Assembly: GCA_043736395.1 (NCBI GenBank)
Contig: JAYTCQ010000237.1
Span: 1 to 11,810, forward strand
Origin: JAFDVL01 sp043736395
GTDB lineage: Bacteria; Acidobacteriota; Blastocatellia; RBC074
Reading direction: 5' to 3'
Length of the DNA: 11,810 bases
The translations under genes and the position numbers were made by a program. Positions within the stretch are counted from its first letter, which is position 1. Every line of letters begins with the position of its first letter. Positions 1-5,668 of this stretch are shown here, piece after piece. The notes under the pieces are model-generated. The model ran no database searches, was not told the DNA's origin, and was given only the letters and a program-made list of their open reading frames with translations.

Positions 1-50
1 CCGTCACTGTCAGGAAGTGGGCAGGTTGAGAAACTACCCTACAATTACCC

Positions 51-698
51 CTATAAAATATTAACGACTCGTCCGGCGAGTAACGCAATAACAGTCAACG
101 AAATCGAGGCTTGCACCATCATAAGTAACTTCGCCCAACGTGCCAAAATTGGCGAGTCAGTGGGAGAAAATGCCGCACTGGTATTAAAAGCCAAAAACAA
201 ATAATCAATAAAATTTGGCGACCAGTCCCACACTTTATCATCATCCATGGTCATTTGTGGAAAGAGAAAAGCGCCCTCGAAATGTCCGCTCAGCTGATCG
301 CGGCTGTGCGGCCCCCCGGCATCAATCTTCCAATACCACAAGGCAAACACCAAAATATTTGTGACCCACAACGACACGGCGGAAATCAATAAATCAAAGG
401 GCGATTCTTTATGCGAAGGCAAGGCTTTGATGAGCAGAGCCAGCGAAAAAATCATTGCCAATGTCAAAATCACAACCACCACAAAACCAAAAATTTTATT
501 GATCTGATGATGACCGGTTCGATGTAAAATTACCGTTGGAATTAAAAGCACAACAACCAATCCAATAAATAACCAACGCGGTCCAACTATCAGATAAGGG
601 GGCAACGCGACGGATAATCCAGCGACCGCGAACACTGCTACCAAAGCATGCCAGCGTGGTTCCGGTACATCAACTGCTTGTCTTTCAGAATTCGACAT
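51..698 (-). CDS. multi-pass membrane protein, possibly channel-like (DUF1345-type)
   Basis: A 215-residue hydrophobic protein. Likely membrane helices lie at about residues 15-38, 41-58, 69-93, 101-125 and 191-213. Between the last two is a partly polar stretch with the motif DYLFLAFNTSAAFSPTDSP (about 164-182), then a helix ending in GRVVNIL. This C-terminal pattern (an F..TAFSPTD-like turn before a last helix) is one I associate with DUF1345-type and uncharacterised two-TM-pore-like bacterial membrane proteins; that link is from memory and no selectivity filter is clear. The start codon lies 2 nt after the stop of the Nudix gene, so the two genes are almost certainly co-transcribed and perhaps translationally coupled. 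There is no signal peptide separate from the first helix. Substrate and function are unknown. Confidence 0.75.
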   Translation of the reverse strand: MSNSERQAVDVPEPRWHALVAVFAVAGLSVALPPYLIVGPRWLFIGLVVVLLIPTVILHRTGHHQINKIFGFVVVVILTLAMIFSLALLIKALPSHKESPFDLLISAVSLWVTNILVFALWYWKIDAGGPHSRDQLSGHFEGAFLFPQMTMDDDKVWDWSPNFIDYLFLAFNTSAAFSPTDSPILARWAKLLMMVQASISLTVIALLAGRVVNIL

Positions 699-700
699 CG

Positions 701-1243
701 TCAGTGTTTTCTTAAAGCTGCGTAGTACAAAATTGCAATCTGGCTCATTGAATCGGTAATTTCTCCCGTGCGAACCATCTCCAGCGCAGCTGCAAAGCTG
801 ACAAGTTTTCGCTCGAGTTGCTCAGTTCCTTCCGGTTCAGCTTCGTGCTGCGTCAGCTCCGTTGCCAGAAAAATATGCGCTTCCTCATTACTCACAGAAT
901 TTGATAAATGCGAAGAAATTATCTTTTCAATTTTGCCTGCTTTCAGTCCTAATTCTTCTTTTAGTTCACGACGCGCCGCTGCTTCCAGAGGTTCATTCAG
1001 GTTGCATCCGCCTTCAGGAATTTCCCATGAATAAATATCCAACGGGTAGCGATGCTGCCCGACCAGATGAATGTTTCCATCCGCATCAATCGGCAAGACG
1101 CCGACACAGGGATGATATTCCACGACACCGTAAATTCCTGAATTTCCATCGGGTCGAATGACCTGATCTTCACGGACGCGAATCCACGGATTTTCATAAA
1201 TGAGGCGAGTTGTTTCAGTTTTCCAGGGATTCGATTTGCTCAT
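701..1243 (-). CDS. Nudix hydrolase (ADP-ribose pyrophosphatase-like)
   Basis: A 180-residue Nudix protein with a perfect signature: G78-x5-E84-x7-REL-x-EE-x-GL (residues 78-100), which binds the divalent metal and holds the catalytic glutamates. It is preceded by WEIPEGG (73-79) and followed by HLSNSVSNEEAHIFLA, a layout typical of the ADP-ribose pyrophosphatase/GDP-mannose hydrolase branch (NudF/NudK-like) rather than MutT. The expected reaction is hydrolysis of a nucleoside diphosphate linked to a sugar, giving NMP plus sugar phosphate; the exact substrate cannot be read from the sequence. It is cytoplasmic. It is the first gene of a two-gene minus-strand unit with the membrane protein at 51-698, and diverges from the Smr gene across only 39 bp, so both promoters must be packed into or near that gap. 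Confidence 0.93.
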   Translation of the reverse strand: MSKSNPWKTETTRLIYENPWIRVREDQVIRPDGNSGIYGVVEYHPCVGVLPIDADGNIHLVGQHRYPLDIYSWEIPEGGCNLNEPLEAAARRELKEELGLKAGKIEKIISSHLSNSVSNEEAHIFLATELTQHEAEPEGTEQLERKLVSFAAALEMVRTGEITDSMSQIAILYYAALRKH

Positions 1244-1282
1244 GATTCGTAAATCGGAAGTTTACCCGATAACATCTGTGAG

Positions 1283-1675
1283 ATGAAACTATTTGGCTTT
1301 GAATTTCTTAAGCAACATAAAAATTCGCATCAGGACGATGCTTTGATCGACGACGAATTTTTTTTTCCTGACACCGTCGAAGTCGAAATCACGGATGTCT
1401 TTGATCTGCATACCATCCCGCCAAAGCAAGTCCACGCAATTGTCCGCGAATATCTTTATCAAGCCCATCAAAAGGGCTTCCGCTACGTGCGCATCATTCA
1501 CGGCAAAGGGATTGGCGTCCAACGCGAAGCGACGCGCAAGATTTTAGCCGAGACGGATTTTGTAAAATCTTTCAGTGACGCCCCACCAGAAGCCGGAGGA
1601 TGGGGAACGACGTTGGTCGAATTAAAAAGTGATGAGGAACGAATTGCTAAAATAATTTTCCCATTCCATAATTGA
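1283..1675 (+). CDS. Smr-domain protein
   Basis: A 130-residue stand-alone Smr (small MutS-related) protein. The hallmark DLH lies at 41-43, HGKG at 73-76 and GGWGTTLVEL at 105-114, which together form the Smr core. About 30 acidic and polar residues precede the core. Smr domains are known as nucleic-acid endonucleases or structure-specific binders (MutS2 C-terminus, YdaL/SmrB in E. coli, the latter acting on collided ribosomes). Which role this short form has cannot be told from sequence. No strong Shine-Dalgarno sequence is visible; the start is chosen because it is the first ATG and leaves a normal N-terminus. The gene ends 2 nt before a heptamer repeat array that separates it from pruA. 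Confidence 0.9.
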   Translation: MKLFGFEFLKQHKNSHQDDALIDDEFFFPDTVEVEITDVFDLHTIPPKQVHAIVREYLYQAHQKGFRYVRIIHGKGIGVQREATRKILAETDFVKSFSDAPPEAGGWGTTLVELKSDEERIAKIIFPFHN

Positions 1676-1677
1676 AA

Positions 1678-1814
1678 AGTTCGCAGCAGGAAGAAGTTCG
1701 CAGTTCGCAGTCGCTTGCGAACTGTATTTACTGCGAACCGCGAACTATTAACTGTTAACTACCATTCTGCGAACTTTTTATCTGCGAACCGCGAACTAAC
1801 AACTGCGAACTTTC
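1678..1814 (+). repeat. heptamer repeat array with inverted halves (AGTTCGC / GCGAACT)
   Basis: The entire gap between the Smr gene and pruA is built from 7-bp units. AGTTCGC occurs at 1678, 1695 and 1702. Its reverse complement GCGAACT (or GCGAACC) occurs at 1717, 1733, 1740, 1769, 1784, 1791 and 1805. Units keep strict 7-nt phase over 1729-1763 and 1780-1814 (form AACTNNN or AACCGCG). The 17-mer CTGCGAACCGCGAACTA is present twice, at 1731 and 1782, 51 bp apart. Bases 1695-1711 pair with 1730-1746 (17 positions, one mismatch, 18-nt loop); a competing 9-bp hairpin is 1701-1709 with 1716-1724. The array ends 1 nt before the pruA ATG. Confidence 0.9.
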
Positions 1815-1815
1815 T

Positions 1816-3378
1816 ATGAGACTTTCACCCTTTAAAACCGAATCTTTTCTTGATTTCACCAACGAAGCCGAAGCCGCGAAAATGCGCGCTGCAATTGCAG
1901 TAGCCGAGAATGAATTCTCCCGCGAATACCCGCTTGTCATTAACGGGAAGAAAATTAAAACCGGCGATTTATTAACTTCTTACAATCCTTCCAACTTCAA
2001 ACAAGTCGTAGGCAAAGTGCATCGCGCTGATAAAGCACTCGGCGAAAAAGCGATTCTTGCGGCAAATGAAGCTTTCAAAACTTGGAAGAACACAACAGCG
2101 GAATACCGCGCCGGATTCCTCATCAAAGCCTGCGCGGAGATGCGCCGACGCAAACATGAATTCGATGCGTGGCTCGTGCTAGAAGCCGGAAAATCCTGGG
2201 GCGAAGCAGAATCTGATTCTTCGGAAGCCCTTGATTTTATGGAGTTCTATGCGCGTCAGGCGTTACGATTTGACGCTCCGCAACCGCTCACACAATCTCC
2301 GAATCAGGACGAAGTCAACGAAGTTTTCTACATTCCACTCGGCGCTGGAATTGTGATTCCACCGTGGAATTTTCCGCTCGCGATTTTAGCAGGAATGGCT
2401 GCCGCAGCAATCGTTTCCGGCAATACTGTCGTCCTGAAACCTTCGAGCGATACGCCGATTATCGCGGCGAAATTTTGTGAACTGATGGAATCCATCGGAC
2501 TTCCTCCTGGCGTTTTAAATTTCCTCCCGTGCAGCGGCGGAGAAGTTGGCGATTCTTTAGTCGCGAATCCGAAAACCAGATTTATTTCCTTCACTGGATC
2601 AATGGAAGTTGGCTTGCGCATCAATGAACTCGCCGCGAAAACTCCACCAGGACAAATCTGGATCAAGCGCGTAGTTGCTGAAATGGGAGGCAAAGACACC
2701 ATCGTTGTTGATGAAACGGCTGATCTTGATTCCGCCGCTGAAGGCATTGTGGCTTCGGCTTTTGGTTATTCTGGACAAAAATGTTCAGCCTGTTCGCGCA
2801 TCGTTGTAGTGAATTCTGTCTATGAAAAATTGATGAACAAAATCGTCGAGCGTGCTGAAAAATTAACTATTGGTGAAGTCAAAAACGGCGACGTATTTAC
2901 TGGTCCCGTCGCCAGCAAAAAACAATTCGATTCGATTTTGAAATACATTCAGATCGGTAAGAAGGAAGGTAAAGTATTGCTCGGAGGCAATAAACATAAG
3001 CTTTCCGGCGAAGGCTGGTACATCGAACCAACCATCATTGGCGATGTCAAACCGAACGCAAGAATTTCGCAGGAAGAAATTTTCGGCCCAGTTCTCGCGT
3101 GCGTCAAAGCGAAAAATTTCGACGAAGCTTTAGACATCGCCAACAATACGCAGTACGGTTTGACGGGAGCGTTATACTCCAATGACCGTGAACGAATTGC
3201 GCGCGCGAAACGCGATTTCCATGTCGGAAATCTTTACATCAATCGCAAGTGCACCGGAGCCTTTGTTGACGTTCATCCGTTCGGCGGATTCAACATGTCG
3301 GGAACGGATTCCAAAGCGGGCGGACGCGATTATTTATTGTTGTTTTTGCAGGCGAAAACGTTTGCGGAAAAATATTGA
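1816..3378 (+). CDS. pruA: 1-pyrroline-5-carboxylate / L-glutamate gamma-semialdehyde dehydrogenase
   Basis: A 520-residue aldehyde dehydrogenase of the P5C dehydrogenase branch (RocA/PruA-like), the usual length for the mono-functional enzyme. It oxidises glutamate-5-semialdehyde to glutamate with NAD+, the second step of proline breakdown and part of arginine breakdown; it is cytoplasmic. Visible active-site features: IPPWNFP (N185), VVLKPS (about 205-210), FTGSMEVG (259-266), the general base in VAEMGGK (E289), the nucleophile in GQKCSACSR (C323) and EIFGPVL near the C-terminal third. The N-terminal block with F..EPFLDF followed by REYPLVINGKKI is typical of RocA, supporting this start. 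There is no Shine-Dalgarno sequence, because the heptamer array runs to 1 nt before the ATG. No proline dehydrogenase (putA/prodh) is present in the window. Confidence 0.95.
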   Translation: MRLSPFKTESFLDFTNEAEAAKMRAAIAVAENEFSREYPLVINGKKIKTGDLLTSYNPSNFKQVVGKVHRADKALGEKAILAANEAFKTWKNTTAEYRAGFLIKACAEMRRRKHEFDAWLVLEAGKSWGEAESDSSEALDFMEFYARQALRFDAPQPLTQSPNQDEVNEVFYIPLGAGIVIPPWNFPLAILAGMAAAAIVSGNTVVLKPSSDTPIIAAKFCELMESIGLPPGVLNFLPCSGGEVGDSLVANPKTRFISFTGSMEVGLRINELAAKTPPGQIWIKRVVAEMGGKDTIVVDETADLDSAAEGIVASAFGYSGQKCSACSRIVVVNSVYEKLMNKIVERAEKLTIGEVKNGDVFTGPVASKKQFDSILKYIQIGKKEGKVLLGGNKHKLSGEGWYIEPTIIGDVKPNARISQEEIFGPVLACVKAKNFDEALDIANNTQYGLTGALYSNDRERIARAKRDFHVGNLYINRKCTGAFVDVHPFGGFNMSGTDSKAGGRDYLLLFLQAKTFAEKY

Positions 3379-3383
3379 AGAAA

Positions 3384-3495
3384 GATGTTGGATGTTGGAT
3401 TTTAGATGCTGGGTAGGAAGCTCCGCCTTTCACCAAGTACCTCGCATCAGAAAATCTAACATCTAACATCTAACATCCGACATCTAGCATCTTGT
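3384..3495 (+). repeat. heptamer repeat array forming a long hairpin (GATGTTG / ATCTAAC)
   Basis: The gap between pruA and the thioredoxin gene holds four 7-bp units GATGTTG, GATGTTG, GATTTTA, GATGCTG (3384-3411), a 32-nt non-repeated centre, then six units in 7-nt phase on the other side: ATCTAAC three times (3454, 3461, 3468), ATCCGAC, ATCTAGC and ATCTTGT (to 3495). The two sides are inverted. Bases 3384-3403 pair with 3451-3470 over 20 positions in which the only non-Watson-Crick pairs are two G.U, followed by a small internal loop and GATGC/GCATC. The loop is about 34 nt. There is no U-tract after it, so it is not a classical terminator. It ends 4 nt before the next ATG. Confidence 0.9.
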
Positions 3496-3499
3496 ATTT

Positions 3500-4549
3500 A
3501 TGAAATTTCTAACATCACTCATCACCCTGTGTTTATTGACTATAGTCGCCATCGCGCAACCCGCGAAGCTGACGCCGGGACAAGCCGCGCCGGATTTTTC
3601 TCTCAAGGACATCAAAGGAAATCAGCATTCGCTGCAAGCTTATCGCGGCAAATTTGTCGTCGTCGGATTTGTCGGCGTGAAATGTCCCATCGCGAATGCC
3701 TACATTTCACGTATGAATGCAATTGCTGAAGAGTATAAATCCCGTGATGTGGTGATGCTCGGCATTAATTCCAACTTCACAGAACCTGTCAAAGACATCA
3801 AGTCACACATCCAAAAAAGCAAAATTGGCTTTCCGGTTTTGAAAGATGAAAAGAATCTCATCGCCAATGCTTACGGGGCTTTTGTGACGCCGGAGATTTA
3901 TGTGATTGATAAGGAGGGCAAGTTGCGTTATCACGGACGCGTCGACAACGCCTCTGATGCCGCACGCGTCGAACGTCATGATTTGCGTGTTGCGCTGGAT
4001 GAAATGCTGGGCGGAAAAGAAGTAAGTAAGCCTGAACTCAAAGCCTTCGGATGCCAGATTAAGCGTACCGGAGAAGCTGCGTCTTTCGTGTCTACTCCGG
4101 TAAAAACCCCAATTAAAATGGATGATTCTGTCGCACTGCTCAAACCTGCCGACTTCAAACTCATCAAAGACGAAGCGAAGGACAAAGTTTTAGTAATAAA
4201 TTTTTGGGCGACGTGGTGCGCTCCGTGTGTCGCGGAATTCCCTGAATTCGTAAAGCTCGACGCCGAATATCGCAGCAAAGGCGTAAAAATTATTTCTATC
4301 AGCACCGACGAAAAATCGGATTTGAACGGAGCCGTAATTCCCTTCCTCAAAAAACAAAAAGCCGAATTCCCGTCATATCTTTCCGATGCCGATGACCCGC
4401 AGGAACTCATTGATGTCGTAGATAAAAACTGGTCTGGAGCCTTACCCGCAACCTTCGTTTTCGATAAGGCTGGAAAGATGATTCTGGCGAAATATGGAAT
4501 TATTGATCGGGAAGAATTGGTGAAGAAAATTGAAGAAGGATTAAAATAG
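3500..4549 (+). CDS. exported double thioredoxin-fold protein (PRX_like + TlpA-like)
   Basis: A 349-residue protein. Residues 1-19 form a signal peptide ending in VAIAQ. Domain 1 (about 24-190) is a redoxin of the peroxiredoxin-like type, with C62 in KCPIANAY, the block ANAYGAFVTPEIYVID (122-137) and a closing GCQIKR (C185). This first domain lacks a CxxC pair, so C62 may act alone or with C185. Domain 2 (about 205-349) is TlpA/ResA-like, with the classical FWATWCAPC (C240, C243), a cis-proline region LPATFVFD, and GK at the end. The likely role is thiol-disulfide exchange or peroxide chemistry in the periplasm. Fusion of the two domain types suggests one recharges the other, but that is inference. 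The ATG follows a heptamer array with no Shine-Dalgarno sequence. Confidence 0.9.
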   Translation: MKFLTSLITLCLLTIVAIAQPAKLTPGQAAPDFSLKDIKGNQHSLQAYRGKFVVVGFVGVKCPIANAYISRMNAIAEEYKSRDVVMLGINSNFTEPVKDIKSHIQKSKIGFPVLKDEKNLIANAYGAFVTPEIYVIDKEGKLRYHGRVDNASDAARVERHDLRVALDEMLGGKEVSKPELKAFGCQIKRTGEAASFVSTPVKTPIKMDDSVALLKPADFKLIKDEAKDKVLVINFWATWCAPCVAEFPEFVKLDAEYRSKGVKIISISTDEKSDLNGAVIPFLKKQKAEFPSYLSDADDPQELIDVVDKNWSGALPATFVFDKAGKMILAKYGIIDREELVKKIEEGLK

Positions 4550-4580
4550 GGTGTCCCGCCTGTCGACTTTTTGTATCAAT
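4547..4580 (+). repeat. short dispersed repeat, copy A (CGCCTGTC core)
   Basis: A roughly 33-nt segment starting on the stop codon of the thioredoxin gene. It reads GTCCCGCCTGTC, then a T-rich run and ATCAAT. It aligns with 5618-5650 at roughly three-quarters identity, with identical CGCCTGTC core and similar T-tract and CAAT end. Both copies lie directly downstream of a stop codon. The rest of the 274-nt gap to the fasciclin gene (4581-4823) shows no gene or repeat I can support. Confidence 0.5.
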
Positions 4581-4823
4581 AGAACATCGCGACATCAATT
4601 TTGATCGTACATCTTCTGAACTCCTACTGGTCACACAAAGCTGTCGAGTATCCATTCCACCTTTGTTGCTAAAGCACAGAAACAGCACTAAACCGTGACG
4701 CTACGAACATTCCTAAGCGTCATCCTGCCTTCATAAAACTTCTGGTAACAATTCCGTGCGAAAGTCCGAGTCAAGCATTCTGGCTGCAACACGAAACCGT
4801 AAAATATTAAGGAAACCTAAGAC

Positions 4824-5225
4824 ATGGCAAATATTATTGAGACCGCGATTGCCGCTGGTACTTTCAACACATTAGTAACCGCAGTTAAAGCGGCTGATTT
4901 AGTAGAAACACTTTCAGGTTCAGGGCCGTTCACCGTGCTGGCTCCTACCGATGAAGCTTTTGCCAAACTGCCAGCCGGTACGGTCGAGGGCTTGCTCAAA
5001 GACATCCCCAAACTTAAGTCAGTCCTGACGTATCACGTGCTGGCAGGAAAATTCATGGCAGCCGATATTATCAAACTTACTTCGGCCAAAACCGTCAACG
5101 GACAGGAAGTAACGATCGCCACGATCAATGGCGTCACTGTTGATGGTGCAACGGTTGTTAAGACCGACATTGAGACAGATAACGGCGTTATTCACGTCAT
5201 AGATAGCGTGATCCTTCCCAAGTAA
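4824..5225 (+). CDS. fasciclin (FAS1) domain protein
   Basis: A 133-residue protein that is one FAS1 domain from end to end: FNTLVTAVKAADLVETL, the H1 box TVLAPTDEAFAKLP (about 38-51), the YHVLAG segment (about 70-75) and the H2-like end NGVIHVIDSVILPK. FAS1 domains mediate adhesion or protein/polysaccharide contacts, and in bacteria many are secreted. This one has no signal peptide or anchor visible, as in other single-domain bacterial FAS1 proteins, so its location is open. An AAGGA Shine-Dalgarno sequence at 4809-4813, 10 nt before the ATG, supports the start. The gene stands alone, with its own intrinsic terminator 26 nt downstream. Function is not known beyond the fold. Confidence 0.92.
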   Translation: MANIIETAIAAGTFNTLVTAVKAADLVETLSGSGPFTVLAPTDEAFAKLPAGTVEGLLKDIPKLKSVLTYHVLAGKFMAADIIKLTSAKTVNGQEVTIATINGVTVDGATVVKTDIETDNGVIHVIDSVILPK

Positions 5226-5250
5226 AAAGTTGTACTGCTATTAACTATTG

Positions 5251-5283
5251 TCAGAGTGGAAAGAGATTTCCACTCTGATTTTT
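5251..5283 (+). terminator. intrinsic terminator after the FAS1 gene
   Basis: A perfect 12-bp inverted repeat, TCAGAGTGGAAA (5251-5262) with TTTCCACTCTGA (5267-5278), a GAGA tetraloop and a TTTTT run at 5279-5283. It lies 26 nt after the FAS1 stop codon and ends transcription before the small membrane-protein pair. Confidence 0.88.
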
Positions 5284-5314
5284 CCGACCGAAATTTATCC
5301 CACAGGGAACCTTC

Positions 5315-5497
5315 ATGTTTAAAAAATCTGACATTTTTATCTTGAGCGCGGCAGCTATCTCTCTACTTTTTTCCATCTCGCTCTGGTTCGGATTCTTTGG
5401 CACACCTGATAGAGAAGCTGGTATTTTTGTCGGTATTTGGGTGCCTTCAATTCTTGCCACGGGAACTTATTTCAAGCTCAATTTAAGAGGCAAATAG
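5315..5497 (+). CDS. 60-residue two-helix membrane protein
   Basis: A small protein with two predicted membrane helices, about residues 6-28 (IFILSAAAISLLFSISLWFGF) and 36-54 (AGIFVGIWVPSILATGTYF). A short GTPDRE loop lies between them and a basic tail (KLNLRGK) at the end. An AGGGAA sequence (5304-5309) 5 nt before the ATG is a plausible ribosome binding site. The GIFVGIWVPSIL segment looks like a small conserved membrane family, but I do not recognise a named one. It is followed with a 1-nt gap by a second tiny membrane-protein gene, and preceded by the FAS1 terminator, so the two form their own unit. Function is unknown. Confidence 0.75.
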   Translation: MFKKSDIFILSAAAISLLFSISLWFGFFGTPDREAGIFVGIWVPSILATGTYFKLNLRGK

Positions 5498-5498
5498 A

Positions 5499-5609
5499 AT
5501 GTCAAATGTAACGATTTTTGTAGTTGGCTTATGTGTCGTCTTATTACTTGGCAGTGGGCTACTTTATACAATTATCGAACTGCGAAGCATGTATGGCGAG
5601 TCGGAGTAA
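5499..5609 (+). CDS. 36-residue single-helix membrane micro-protein
   Basis: An ATG one nucleotide after the stop of the 60-residue gene opens a frame of 36 codons: MSNVTIFVVGLCVVLLLGSG, then LLYTIIELRSMYGESE, then TAA at 5607-5609. Residues 4-26 form one membrane helix with a short N-terminus and an acidic tail. An AAGAGG Shine-Dalgarno sequence at 5485-5490, 8 nt before the ATG, is stronger than those of most genes here and argues that it is translated. The tight spacing suggests translational coupling with the upstream small gene. It is below usual gene-calling lengths and may be unannotated in related genomes. Function is unknown; a subunit or regulator of a membrane complex is possible. 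Confidence 0.65.
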   Translation: MSNVTIFVVGLCVVLLLGSGLLYTIIELRSMYGESE

Positions 5610-5617
5610 GATTACTA

Positions 5618-5650
5618 TAAGCGTCTCGCCTGTCCATTTTTTTCACCAAT
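5618..5650 (+). repeat. short dispersed repeat, copy B (CGCCTGTC core)
   Basis: This 33-nt segment contains GCGTCTCGCCTGTCC followed by a run of seven T and CACCAAT. It matches copy A at 4547-4580. It lies 8 nt after the stop of the 36-residue gene, between converging genes. GGCGAG (5595-5600) can pair with CTCGCC (5625-5630) just before the T-run, so it might act as a weak terminator for the small operon. Confidence 0.5.
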
Positions 5651-5668
5651 TAAATTCAACGATTTGGC

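Noticed and set aside
1..50. Terminator or gene end at the left edge
   Set aside because: Only 50 nt, no inverted repeat with a T-run and no coding frame that can be supported.
1678..1814. CRISPR-like array
   Set aside because: The repeats are only 7 bp, adjoin each other without unique spacers of constant length and occur in both orientations.
3384..3495. Short coding frame reading through the GATGTTG units (C-W-M-L-D type peptide)
   Set aside because: It overlaps the end of pruA, arises from the repeat itself and has no ribosome site.
3384..3495. Intrinsic terminator after pruA
   Set aside because: The stem is long but no U-tract follows; the next bases are more repeat units and then the thioredoxin start codon.
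4581..4823. Small gene or promoter in the gap before the FAS1 gene
   Set aside because: No frame with a ribosome site; a TAAAAT at 4800-4805 is too close to the Shine-Dalgarno sequence to be a -10 box.
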